Shown here one piece after another: positions 33,542 through 42,980 of a stretch of DNA of 64,000 bases; position 1 is the stretch's first letter; each line of letters begins with the position of its first letter. The translations under genes were made by a program, and so were the position numbers. This DNA is from an uncultured Cellvibrio sp. GTDB lineage: Bacteria; Pseudomonadota; Gammaproteobacteria; Pseudomonadales; Cellvibrionaceae. A model generated the notes under the pieces. It made no database searches, was not told the origin of the DNA, and saw only the letters and a list, made by a program, of their open reading frames with translations. The stretch is from contig CAMLKG010000005.1 of NCBI GenBank assembly GCA_946480695.1, positions 99,354-163,353 on the forward strand, written 5' to 3'.

Positions 33542-33853
33542 ATGGATAATATTACTCAACAGATGTACGACGCGGAACGCGCGCGTACTGTTCAATTAAC
33601 ACCTTCGCAATATTCCTTCTACCAAAAAAATTACATCGAGCTTCTTGATCCCGATGGCGGGCATCTGGAATTAGTCGGCCGCTCCGTTCAACGCAGTGTG
33701 GAAGAAGATAAATTGTACCGTTTGCGCGAACAAGTGGTTCTATTGCAAGCCTTGCTGGCTAACATTACCGAGCACATTGAACTGCCAGCCCTGGCCGTTG
33801 CCGGGCTGGCGGGTTTAATGTTTCGAATACAAGGGATATGTGAAAAAACATAA
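33542..33853 (+). CDS. small hypothetical protein (103 aa)
   Basis: A 103-residue soluble protein, acidic in the middle and mostly helical at the end (YRLREQVVLLQALLANITEH then LPALAVAGLAGLMFRI). It resembles small DUF3077-like pseudomonad proteins in its C-terminal helical part, but I am not sure. The start ATG 33542 is preceded by GAGAATGTATT, a weak site. It lies directly after a structured leader, so its expression may be controlled by RNA structure. Function unknown. Confidence 0.55.
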   Translation: MDNITQQMYDAERARTVQLTPSQYSFYQKNYIELLDPDGGHLELVGRSVQRSVEEDKLYRLREQVVLLQALLANITEHIELPALAVAGLAGLMFRIQGICEKT

Positions 33854-33959
33854 AGCGAAGCGGCCAATTGGCCGCCTTGTTGCAATACCGCAAATCAGCT
33901 ATTTTGTTAACTGCAAATCCGCCGTATTTACGAAGCCTGCCTTTTAAAGACAACCGATA

Positions 33960-35627
33960 ATGATTGCCCCATCAAATCCTCCGCCCAGCCTCGCCCCGGA
34001 TTATTACCTGGGTAACTTCCGTTTCCTGGTGGATTGGGTGTGGGGACGCTACGGGGATTTGCTCAGTGAAGACGAGCGTGCATTTGTACAAACCTTTTAT
34101 GCACTGGGTCGCGATGCGCAGTGTTTGCTGGTACGGTTATCCAGTCGCAAAGGGCCATTGTTTCGGCGCACCAAGTTGGATTACGAGGAAATTACGAATA
34201 TAGATGCGGCAGCCGCGGAATTGATTGCGGCGGGCTTATTACAGTGTGATGTGCCACTCAGCCTTGAGGTGTTGGCCAATGCATTAACCAAAGCGGAACT
34301 GTTAATGCTATTCCGTGAACCGCTTGCCGGTATGGGGTCAGCGCGGAAGGAATTGCTGGTCGAGCAACTGCAATTACAAGCGAATGAACCGCAGCACTGG
34401 CAAGCCTGGACACGCAACCAAGTGGGGGCCGCATTTTATTTGGATAACCAAGCCATTATTAATAACTTGTTATTGTTATTTTTTGGTAATGCCTACCAAA
34501 ACCTTACCGAATTTGTGCTCCAGGATCTAGGCTTGCTTCGCTACGAGAATTATCCAATTGATCACCGGCATCGCTTATTTAAAAGCCGTGAAGAAGTGGA
34601 GCAATATTGGCATTTATTGCAATTGCGTGAACAACTGAAATTAACTGATTCCACCGAGGCATTGATTCAACTCGCCACACAGCTACCCGCACCCTGCACT
34701 AGCGAAAAAATACAACGGCGGCGGGCTAAATTGGCCAACCAACTCGCTTACGAATTGGAACGTATTGGTGAGCATCGACTGGCCATGGAACTTTATGGGC
34801 AAAGCCATTTGCCACCGGCCCGCGAGCGGCGCATTCGTTTATTGGAAAAGCAAGGAGATTTCACCGCGGCATGGGCATTATTAAATGAGGTGATGGAAAA
34901 TCCACGGGATGAACAGGAACTGCAAGTTGCCCTGCGCTTGGCGCCGCGGCTTGCTAAAAAACTAGCGCAGGTATTTGCCAAGCAAATTCCTGCCGCCATA
35001 CCGGAACAGCATAGAGTGCTAACGCCCTTGCTCGATGGCCAAGGCAATGTATTACGTGTGGAAGAAGCGGTGCGATTATCACTGGATGAAAAAAATGCGC
35101 CTTGTGTATACGCGGAAAATGCCTTGTTACCCGGATTGTTCGGATTATGGTTGTGGCCCGAAATGTTTCGCGGGATTGAAGGCGCCTTTGCCAATCCCTT
35201 CCAGGCGGCACCACTGGATATCCACCAGGAAAATTTTGCCGCTAATCGCCCCGGCATTGCGGAATTGTGGACATTCATCGATAACGATAAACACCATGGG
35301 CATATCCTCCAAATATGGGAAGAAAAATTTGGCATTGCCAATTATTTTGTCAATTGGTCTTTTTTAAGCAAAGAGTTGCTTGATCTGGCCCTGCATTGTA
35401 TTCCCGCCGCACACCTGAAAATTGTTTTTGAGCGTTTGTTATTCGACATAAAAAACAACCGCAGTGGCTTGCCGGATTTGATCCAGTTTTTTCCAGGTCA
35501 AAGGGCCTATCGCATGATAGAAGTCAAAGGCCCCGGTGATCGTATCCAGGACAACCAACGGCGCTGGCTGGATTATTTTGCGCAGCACCGAATTCCCGCA
35601 GAGGTTTGGTATGTCCGCTGGCAGTAA
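33960..35627 (+). CDS. FAN1-like VRR-NUC structure-specific nuclease
   Basis: A 555-residue bacterial FAN1 relative acting on flapped or crosslinked DNA. The C-terminal VRR-NUC domain (about residues 440-555) has GLPDLIQFFP, then the catalytic MIEVKGPGDR (ExK) and QRRWLDYF...VWYVRW, the family ending. The N-terminal part holds the helical SAP-like/TPR-like regions (ADLLSEDERAF-type helices, HRLAMELYGQ). It overlaps the following nuclease-helicase gene by 17 bases, so the two are co-translated. This gene pair recurs in gammaproteobacteria and probably acts together in repair. Confidence 0.85.
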   Translation: MIAPSNPPPSLAPDYYLGNFRFLVDWVWGRYGDLLSEDERAFVQTFYALGRDAQCLLVRLSSRKGPLFRRTKLDYEEITNIDAAAAELIAAGLLQCDVPLSLEVLANALTKAELLMLFREPLAGMGSARKELLVEQLQLQANEPQHWQAWTRNQVGAAFYLDNQAIINNLLLLFFGNAYQNLTEFVLQDLGLLRYENYPIDHRHRLFKSREEVEQYWHLLQLREQLKLTDSTEALIQLATQLPAPCTSEKIQRRRAKLANQLAYELERIGEHRLAMELYGQSHLPPARERRIRLLEKQGDFTAAWALLNEVMENPRDEQELQVALRLAPRLAKKLAQVFAKQIPAAIPEQHRVLTPLLDGQGNVLRVEEAVRLSLDEKNAPCVYAENALLPGLFGLWLWPEMFRGIEGAFANPFQAAPLDIHQENFAANRPGIAELWTFIDNDKHHGHILQIWEEKFGIANYFVNWSFLSKELLDLALHCIPAAHLKIVFERLLFDIKNNRSGLPDLIQFFPGQRAYRMIEVKGPGDRIQDNQRRWLDYFAQHRIPAEVWYVRWQ

Positions 35628-37890
35628 ATCCAAAAATGTCGCCATTAAAACCCTGGTGGAATTTGCGGCAAAAACCGGCAGCCTGGACCGGCGCTTTACA
35701 CCTGCCCCTACGGGGCAGGAGGGTATTGAAGGTCATAGGAAAGTGACGGGCAATCGCGCTACGGATTATCTAACAGAGGTCGGTTTGGGTATCACTTACC
35801 GCGACATCCGGTTTCGCGGGCGCGCCGATGGTTACGACCCGCAACGCCACTGCATCGAAGAAATAAAAACATTTTACGGCGATGTGGAACGCATTCCCGC
35901 AAACCACCGGGCATTGCATTGGGCCCAGGCACGTTGTTATGGCTGGCTCTATTGCGCGGAATATGGTTGCGATGAAATCAACCTGTCACTGGTTTACTTC
36001 GAGTTGGCAACTGAAACAGAGCACTCGATTGAAGAGACCTGGCAAGCAAATGCGTTGCGCGATTATTTTGAACAACTCGCAGAAAAGTATTATGCATGGC
36101 AAACGCAATTAAATAATCGCCAACAGCAACTCAGCCACTGGTTGGAACAATTGCAATTTCCCTACGGAGCAATGCACAAGTCGCAACGCGCCATGGCTGA
36201 AGCCGTTTATAAAGCTGCCATTACCGGGCGCGTGGTATTAGCCGAAGCGCCCACCGGCACCGGTAAAACCCTGGCAGCGCTGTTCCCCGCGCTTAAAGCC
36301 ATGCCCCGTTCGCCCGTGGATAAAATTTTTTACCTCACCGCTAAAACCACCGGCAAGCAATTGGCGCTGGAAAACATCCAGCTAATTGCCAGTGACAAAA
36401 ACCACACCGTGCCGCTGCGTACGTTGGAGTTAACGGCGCAGGAAAAATCCTGCCTTGAGCCAGATAAAAAGTGCCGCGGTGATTCGTGCCCCTATGCCCT
36501 GGATTTTTACACCAAGCTCGAAGCGGCACGGCAAGCGGCATTTGAAATTCCGACCCTGGATAAACAGGCCTTTGCACAACTCGCCCATACATTCGAGATT
36601 TGCCCGTTTTACCTCAGCATGGAAATGGCACGTTGGGTGGATATAGTCGTCGCTGATGTCAATTATTATTTTGATGGTACGCCCTTGCTGCTGGGCTTAA
36701 CCAATGAGTTTGGATGGAATCCCTATTTGTTGGTGGATGAAAGCCATAACCTGATTGAGCGCGGCCGCAGCATGTATACCGCGGAACTTAAACGCATTGA
36801 CCTGCTCGCAGCAAAGAAAATCGCCCCTACCCCAATTAAAAAATCCCTGGATAAAATCAACAAGGCGTGGCTCCTATTAACAAAAACCCTGGGAAGTGAA
36901 GACGATGAACTGGTTCACCTGGAAAGGCTACCAGAAAAACTGGGGAACACCCTGGTGGATTTCACCAATACCTATGTGGAGTTCTTGCAGCAAAATCCTG
37001 ATCATCCAGTGCAGGAAAGCATTGCGCAGGAATTTTTTTTCGCAGCGCTGAATTATCAGCGCATTGCCGAAATAATTGATGAAGATTTTTGTGTAGACCT
37101 GCAAGCCCCAGGCAGCAAAGCCGATGTCCTAACCCTGCGCAACCTCATTCCGGCGCGCCAATTGGCGGCGCGATTGGGTTTTGCGCACTGCGCCTGTTTT
37201 TTTTCTGCCACTTTACATCCGACACATTTTTACCAAACCCTGCTGGGTTTACCTGACAATACTGTCCATGTGCAAGTACCATCACCTTTTAGCGCAGGAC
37301 AACTTTCGGTACACATAGCGCGGAATTTATCTACGCGTTACAGGGATCGCCATACGGCAGTAAGCCCGCTGTGTGACATCATCCAGCAACAACTTGAAGC
37401 AGCTCCCGGTAACGCCCTGGTATTTTTTTCCAGTTATGAATTCCTGCAACAAGCTGAAGTGAAATTACGCGAGCGCTTTGCGACCACGAATATTCAATTG
37501 CTGGTGCAGTCGCGGCGCATGAGTGAATTGGACCGGGAAACATTTATCGCGCAATTTAATGCGCAACAAAATTTACTGGGGCTGGCTGTTTTGGGAGGCG
37601 CTTTCAGCGAAGGCATTGATCTGGCTGGCGATGCGCTGAAAGGCGCTTTTATTGCAACCCTGGGTTTGCCGCAAGTGAACCCTATCAATGAGCATTTACG
37701 GCAAATCATGCAGGAAAAATTCGGCCAGGGTTATGACTTTACCTACACCTACCCCGGCATCCAAAAAGTAGTGCAGGCAGCGGGCCGGGTAATCAGGAAT
37801 AAAACGGATTCGGGATATTTGTGGTTATTGGACCAGCGTTTCGCGCAGCCGCAAATAAAATCATTGTTGCCGGAGTGGTGGGCATTATAA
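35611..37890 (+). CDS. PD-(D/E)XK nuclease-XPD/DinG-type helicase fusion
   Basis: A 759-residue DNA repair enzyme. ATG 35611 overlaps the FAN1 gene; upstream in-frame codons lie inside that gene. Residues about 1-190 hold a Cas4-like nuclease domain (FRGRADGYDP then IEEIKTFYGD, D...ExK). Helicase motifs follow: Walker A EAPTGTGKT (about 212), an Fe-S cluster set of four Cys (CLEPDKKCRGDSC and EICPF), and DESH in LLVDESHNL (about 373). The end has VQAAGRVIRN, motif VI. It should be a 5'-3' helicase with an iron-sulfur domain, paired with the nuclease upstream. Confidence 0.88.
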   Translation: MSAGSKSKNVAIKTLVEFAAKTGSLDRRFTPAPTGQEGIEGHRKVTGNRATDYLTEVGLGITYRDIRFRGRADGYDPQRHCIEEIKTFYGDVERIPANHRALHWAQARCYGWLYCAEYGCDEINLSLVYFELATETEHSIEETWQANALRDYFEQLAEKYYAWQTQLNNRQQQLSHWLEQLQFPYGAMHKSQRAMAEAVYKAAITGRVVLAEAPTGTGKTLAALFPALKAMPRSPVDKIFYLTAKTTGKQLALENIQLIASDKNHTVPLRTLELTAQEKSCLEPDKKCRGDSCPYALDFYTKLEAARQAAFEIPTLDKQAFAQLAHTFEICPFYLSMEMARWVDIVVADVNYYFDGTPLLLGLTNEFGWNPYLLVDESHNLIERGRSMYTAELKRIDLLAAKKIAPTPIKKSLDKINKAWLLLTKTLGSEDDELVHLERLPEKLGNTLVDFTNTYVEFLQQNPDHPVQESIAQEFFFAALNYQRIAEIIDEDFCVDLQAPGSKADVLTLRNLIPARQLAARLGFAHCACFFSATLHPTHFYQTLLGLPDNTVHVQVPSPFSAGQLSVHIARNLSTRYRDRHTAVSPLCDIIQQQLEAAPGNALVFFSSYEFLQQAEVKLRERFATTNIQLLVQSRRMSELDRETFIAQFNAQQNLLGLAVLGGAFSEGIDLAGDALKGAFIATLGLPQVNPINEHLRQIMQEKFGQGYDFTYTYPGIQKVVQAAGRVIRNKTDSGYLWLLDQRFAQPQIKSLLPEWWAL

Positions 37891-37915
37891 TTTTTGCAGT
37901 AAAAATAAAATGGCT

Positions 37916-40732
37916 TTAATGGCCAGGCGATCCGGACCGTGAACGTTCGGCAGCATTGATCATTGCTGTCAAGCCTTTAAAATCCACAGGCTTGAGCAGG
38001 TGATCGTTAAAGCCACTATTGAACGCCAATTTTTTATCTTTGTCTTGCCCGTATCCCGACAGGGCAACGAGGAATATTTTATCCATCGTCGCATCCCCAC
38101 GAACACTGCGCGCAACAGCATAACCATCCAGCGCCCCGGGTAAACCAATATCGCAAAAAACAAGGTCCGGCTTAGCGGACCTAATCAATTGAAGGCCCGC
38201 TTCACCATCGTATGCACATTTCACCTTGTGGCCATCAAGGGACAACAGCGCCGCCAGGGTTTCCACCATATCCTCGTTGTCATCAATCAATACAACTTTT
38301 AAGGGCGCCACTGTTGCGATGGTTGCAATCGAATCACGCCCGGGAGTCAACCCGGTTGCAAGCGGCACACAAAAAATAAATTCCGAGCCGCAACCGGGGC
38401 CGGCGCTGGCCGCCTGAACCGTACCGCCGTGAAGGATTGCAAAACCCTTGATCAAGGCGAGCCCTAAACCCAAACCACCTTTGCTGCGCGCCAAATCCTG
38501 GTCACCCTGCACGAAGGGTTCAAATAACTGTTCCAATAATTGGGGGGCAATGCCCATGCCCGTGTCTTTTACTTTTATAACAGCAAAGTTTTTGCCGTTG
38601 CGGGTTTCTTCTGTGAGGGATACGCAAACCTCACCTTGCGCTTCGGTAAACTTCAGTGCGTTGTGCAATAAATTTCCCATCGCCTGCGCAATGCGGGTGG
38701 GGTCCGCAAACAACCACATCGGTTTTTCCGGAATATTTACCTGCAATGCCACTTGCTTGTTTTTATAACCGGCACTGAAATCATTTGCGGTTTGCCGGAT
38801 CAATTCACCCAGCTCAAATGTCTCCCTGCGCAATTCAATTTTTCCGCGCGAAATACGCGCAACATCAAGCAGGTCATCGATTAAGCGGGTCATATGCGCG
38901 ACCTGGCGGTCAATTACCTCAAGCCCGCCGATAACAGTCTCATCGGTGGGGCCGAGCCTTCGCAGTAATTCCGTGCTATTGCGAATAGGCGCCAGCGGAT
39001 TGCGCAACTCGTGCGCGAGCATTGCCAGATATTCATCCTTGCGCCGGGCGGATTCTTGCAGGGCTGTTTCAGCGCGTTTTTGCTCGTGGATATCGGTTAA
39101 TGTTCCCATCCATCGAATTATTTTATCTTGCTCGGTCTTTACCGGAAGTGCGCGCCCCAGGGTCCAACGATAAGTACCGGAGACGTGGCGCAAGCGAAAT
39201 TGCGCCTCAAAATTATTGCCGCCGTTTAAACTGTCTTGCCAGGTCGTGCTTACCTGGTTTTTGTCGTCGGGGTGAACGAGGTCAAGCCAACTGTGGCCAG
39301 CATCGTTTGTTTCCTCCATGCCGGTAAAGTGGAACCATTGCTGGTTAACGTAATCCTGCTGGCCATCCGGCAATACCGACCATACCATTTGCGGCATGGC
39401 ATCCGTCATAATCCTGAATTTTGCTTCGCTATCCTTTAATGCGCGCTCAGCGATTTTGCGTAACGTAATATCGCGCGTAATTTTGGCAAAGCTGACAATT
39501 TCACCCGTTTTATCCTCGACGGGCCAAACAATCACCTGTGCGTGATAAACCGATCCATCCTTGCGTACACGAATGCCTTCCTCTTCATGGCGCCCATGGA
39601 TGCGAGCCATGTTTAATTCGTAAATGGCGTGGTCCTCCGGCAATATATTTTTAGGGTAGAGGATGGAAAACGGGCGCCCCAGGGCTTCACTTTCGGTGTA
39701 GCCGGTCAGGCGTTCCGCACCGCGATTCCAACTGGTAATAACACCTTTGGTATCCACCATAAACATGGCATATTCATCGATGCTTTCTACCATCAAGCGA
39801 AAACGATTTTCGCTTTCGAAAAGTTGCGCCTCGCGCTGCTGCGCTTGTTTTATGGCGGTCACGTCGCGGGTTATTTTGGCGTACCCCACAGTTTTACCTT
39901 CGTGATTATCAATTCGCCAAACAATGAGCTGCGCGCAATATTGGGTTCCATCCTTGCGCATCCGTACGCCTTCTTCCTCATACCGGCCATTCATTTGCGC
40001 CATTATTAATTCGTGGAAAGCGTGATCCCGGTCGAGCACATCCTTGGGGTACAGCATGGAGAAATGCCGCCCGATTGCCTCAATATCCGAATAGCCGGTC
40101 AAGCGTTCCGCCCCCCGGTTCCAGCTTGTGATAAAACCGTCAAGGTCCACGATGAACATCGCATAATCTTCAATACTTTCCACCATGAGCCTGAAGCGAT
40201 CTTCACTGTTCAATAACCAAATATCCGAGCGCTGCGCAGCAGCCTCAATATCGGACGGGTTGAAATGGTTTTGCCCGGCAACCTTGGGAAACGCGGAACT
40301 TTCCTGTGGCGAATCCATTGAGGCGACGTTTCCATTGGCAAATTCATGTTGTTCCACCCCTACCGTTGCACGTAATGCCAATCCCCGCGCTTCCGCAAGC
40401 AGCAATATGACCTGGCCCGCATCGTTTTTCAGCGGGGAGATTAGAAAATTGATTTTTTCTTTTTCATATCCGGGCAAATTAATTTCATCAATAAGATCAG
40501 CGTTCTCTCCTTGCGCTGCCATTTCGCAGGCATATTGCCACAGGAATTCCGTTGCCGGGCCATTATCCAACCAATTGACGCTCCACACCGGTTTACCAAT
40601 AACCTGTTCATTACCTAACAGATTTTTTGCAAATTTATTGATGGCCCGCAGGGTTCCATTCGGATTCAAGACAAGGAGGAAGGTTTGCAAGCTGTCGATA
40701 ACAGACCGCAGGATATTCTCTTCATACCGCAT
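37916..40732 (-). CDS. multi-PAS hybrid sensor histidine kinase
   Basis: A 938-residue cytoplasmic hybrid kinase. Four PAS-type domains span about residues 1-540; the second and third are near-duplicates (FRLMVESI...YAMFMVD...SWNRGAERLTGY). The HisKA domain has the phospho-acceptor in LAMLAHELRNPLAP, the ATPase domain DTGMGIAP and GGLGLGLAL, and the C-terminal receiver VLIDDNEDM and VFCDIGLPG. No transmembrane segment is visible, so it senses an internal cue such as redox, oxygen or light. ATG 40732 is chosen over TTG 40741. No response-regulator gene is adjacent. Confidence 0.9.
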   Translation of the reverse strand: MRYEENILRSVIDSLQTFLLVLNPNGTLRAINKFAKNLLGNEQVIGKPVWSVNWLDNGPATEFLWQYACEMAAQGENADLIDEINLPGYEKEKINFLISPLKNDAGQVILLLAEARGLALRATVGVEQHEFANGNVASMDSPQESSAFPKVAGQNHFNPSDIEAAAQRSDIWLLNSEDRFRLMVESIEDYAMFIVDLDGFITSWNRGAERLTGYSDIEAIGRHFSMLYPKDVLDRDHAFHELIMAQMNGRYEEEGVRMRKDGTQYCAQLIVWRIDNHEGKTVGYAKITRDVTAIKQAQQREAQLFESENRFRLMVESIDEYAMFMVDTKGVITSWNRGAERLTGYTESEALGRPFSILYPKNILPEDHAIYELNMARIHGRHEEEGIRVRKDGSVYHAQVIVWPVEDKTGEIVSFAKITRDITLRKIAERALKDSEAKFRIMTDAMPQMVWSVLPDGQQDYVNQQWFHFTGMEETNDAGHSWLDLVHPDDKNQVSTTWQDSLNGGNNFEAQFRLRHVSGTYRWTLGRALPVKTEQDKIIRWMGTLTDIHEQKRAETALQESARRKDEYLAMLAHELRNPLAPIRNSTELLRRLGPTDETVIGGLEVIDRQVAHMTRLIDDLLDVARISRGKIELRRETFELGELIRQTANDFSAGYKNKQVALQVNIPEKPMWLFADPTRIAQAMGNLLHNALKFTEAQGEVCVSLTEETRNGKNFAVIKVKDTGMGIAPQLLEQLFEPFVQGDQDLARSKGGLGLGLALIKGFAILHGGTVQAASAGPGCGSEFIFCVPLATGLTPGRDSIATIATVAPLKVVLIDDNEDMVETLAALLSLDGHKVKCAYDGEAGLQLIRSAKPDLVFCDIGLPGALDGYAVARSVRGDATMDKIFLVALSGYGQDKDKKLAFNSGFNDHLLKPVDFKGLTAMINAAERSRSGSPGH

Positions 40733-41086
40733 TGATATCAATCTCTGTCAACAATTAAAAGGCCATCAATCTGTATAAGCAATAAAGTGATTGTTACAAA
40801 CCGGAATTATTGAAATAAAAACTTGATAGTTAAGTTATTATTCGCTTTTCATTTCGTATATCCGCAAGTGCAGTAGCGTTGCAGATAAATTGCCATCAAC
40901 TGGCGGGATATTACTTGGGAAGCTTATCGCTTTCCGATGCCCATTTCCATGAACAAGTCGTGTCTATCTTCCCTCACTGCAACATACCAGGCATGCCGGA
41001 TTGGGCGCACCGGAATGAAGAAAGTTCCAACATATCCTATTCTTTCCGCTATAACCATTTTTTCCACCTACTTGAGCGAGATCAGT

Positions 41087-41560
41087 ATGAGCAATCCCCA
41101 ACGAGATATTACCCTGCGCTTCCTGGCTGAGCCACAAGACGTCAATTTCGGCGGCAAGGTCCATGGTGGCGCGGTAATGAAATGGATCGACCTTGCCGCT
41201 TACGCCTGCGCGGCGGGATGGAGCGGCCGTTATTGTGTAACTGCCTATGCCGGCGGGATTCGTTTTGTGTCACCTATCCATGTCGGCAATTTAGTCGAGG
41301 TAGCGGCAAAGATTATTTATACCGGTAATTCTTCCATGCACATCGCCCTGGAAGTGAACGCCTGTGATCCGAAATCCCTTAATCGTCGCCTTACCACCCA
41401 TTGCATTGTGATCATGGTTGCCATGGATGAATCCGGCCAACCCGTAAAAGTTCCTGAATGGATACCCCACACCGGACAAGACAAGCAGCAGCATGCAACG
41501 GCAATAAAACTAATGGAAATGAGAAAAAAAATAGGCGAGGAAATGGAAATTTTTATTTGA
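41087..41560 (+). CDS. acyl-CoA thioesterase (hotdog fold)
   Basis: A 157-residue YciA/Acot-type thioesterase: DVNFGGKVHGGAVMKWIDLA is the hallmark segment with the catalytic Asp, then GGIRFVSPIHVGNLVEV and YTGNSSMHI. It hydrolyses fatty acyl-CoA, usually as a hexamer. The start ATG 41087 is set because homology begins at SNPQRDITLRFLAEP; the frame runs back to 40937 with unlike content. It looks monocistronic and follows an AT-rich gap after the kinase gene. Confidence 0.88.
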   Translation: MSNPQRDITLRFLAEPQDVNFGGKVHGGAVMKWIDLAAYACAAGWSGRYCVTAYAGGIRFVSPIHVGNLVEVAAKIIYTGNSSMHIALEVNACDPKSLNRRLTTHCIVIMVAMDESGQPVKVPEWIPHTGQDKQQHATAIKLMEMRKKIGEEMEIFI

Positions 41561-41767
41561 TGAAAAATGCGCCCGACAACTCAATGTGGCACTAAAAACA
41601 TTCCCATCAGCACTCAGATTAATCAATAGTATCGCGTCGCATATCGCATGGTTGCCGAAACCACTACGACACTTGAGCAATTATTGAACTTTGCCTCTGG
41701 CCCAGTGATCCATTTTAAATCACCGGCGCTATTCATCGGAATCATTCCGTTAATCAAGCAATTTAAA

Positions 41768-42754
41768 ATGGAAACGCATTTACGTCATCCGTGTAAAATC
41801 TTTTACCATGCCTCGCACGAACAATTTTCACCACGCGAGCTACTTGCCTTTGCAAGGCTGGCCGAACAAGCCGGCTTCGATGGTTGTCACGCATCGGATC
41901 ATTTTCATCCATGGAGTAAACGCCAGGGCCAAAGCGGCCACGTTTATTGCTGGCTGGGCGCATTGATGGAGGCAACAAAATTTGATGCGAGTTTTATCAC
42001 CACACCAGGGCAGCGTTACCATCCTGCGGTGGTGGCCCAAGCCATAGCCACACTGGGCCAAATGTATCCGGGCCGGTTAGCAGTAGAGTTGGGCAGCGGT
42101 GAAGCATTAAATGAGCATATCACCGGCGCTCCGTGGCCCGGCAAAGCAGAACGCGATCAACGATTGTGGGAATCGGCATCGGTTATCCGTCGCTTGTTAA
42201 CTGGTGAAAAAGTTAACCATCAGGGATTAATCACTGTCCAGGATGCGAAGTTATATACCCTGCCCGATATCATTCCCCCGTTAACCTGCGCCGGACTTAT
42301 TCCCGCCACCGCGCGCTGGGCAGGTGAATGGGCGGATGGTTTTATCACTGTGCACAAGCCGAAGGAAAAATTACAGGAAATCATTGCCGCGTTTCGCGAA
42401 GGCGGAGGTGGCGACAAACCGGTCGGTGTAAAAATCACCTTCTCCTATGCGCGCGATGAGCGCATTGCCCGCCAACAAGCTTACGAGCAATGGCGCACCA
42501 ACTGCATCGAATCCACAGCGATGGGTGCGCTGGGAAGTACAGAAGAATTTGATCAAGCCGGGGAAAATATTCCACTCGATACGGTATTGCGGAAAGTTCC
42601 TGTCTCCAGCCGCTTATCTGAATTCGCAGCCCTGATACAGGAAACGATCGACCTTGGTGTGAGCACGATTGTTTTGCATAACGTCAACCGGATGCAGGAA
42701 GAATTCATCACAGATTTCGGTTTGGAGGTAATTCCGGCAATTCAACGATACTAA
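41768..42754 (+). CDS. LLM-class (luciferase-like) flavin oxidoreductase
   Basis: A 328-residue bacterial luciferase-fold enzyme, related to the non-F420 flavinoid group (TIGR03885-like): IFYHASHEQFSPRELL at the start, GCHASDHFHPW, the active-site strand AVELGSGEALNEHI, and GEWADGFITVHK. Uses reduced flavin; substrate unknown. ATG 41768 is chosen because the conserved start is close; an upstream ATG at 41648 gives a poorly conserved extension and no ribosome site is strong at either. Confidence 0.8.
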   Translation: METHLRHPCKIFYHASHEQFSPRELLAFARLAEQAGFDGCHASDHFHPWSKRQGQSGHVYCWLGALMEATKFDASFITTPGQRYHPAVVAQAIATLGQMYPGRLAVELGSGEALNEHITGAPWPGKAERDQRLWESASVIRRLLTGEKVNHQGLITVQDAKLYTLPDIIPPLTCAGLIPATARWAGEWADGFITVHKPKEKLQEIIAAFREGGGGDKPVGVKITFSYARDERIARQQAYEQWRTNCIESTAMGALGSTEEFDQAGENIPLDTVLRKVPVSSRLSEFAALIQETIDLGVSTIVLHNVNRMQEEFITDFGLEVIPAIQRY

Positions 42755-42980
42755 GTTTATGGGGATTGGAGAAAATGATGGCTAACAACCAGCCCCCTTC
42801 CCCACCCGCCCTTGCTGCGCTACCGCGCCCTTCCTTTATCCTTTGGATCAGCACGCAATGTAATCCAGTGTAATACGCCGCCAGCAAACTTCTCCTACAC
42901 TCAACTCTGCATTACTGGAAATAGCCAGTGCATTAGCAAACGGGTATGAATACATTTAGTCCTAATGAAAGGAGTTATCC

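Noticed and set aside
42778..42873. 31-residue frame after the LLM oxidoreductase gene
   Set aside because: GGAG lies upstream, but the product is Pro-rich with no conserved feature and looks like intergenic chance.
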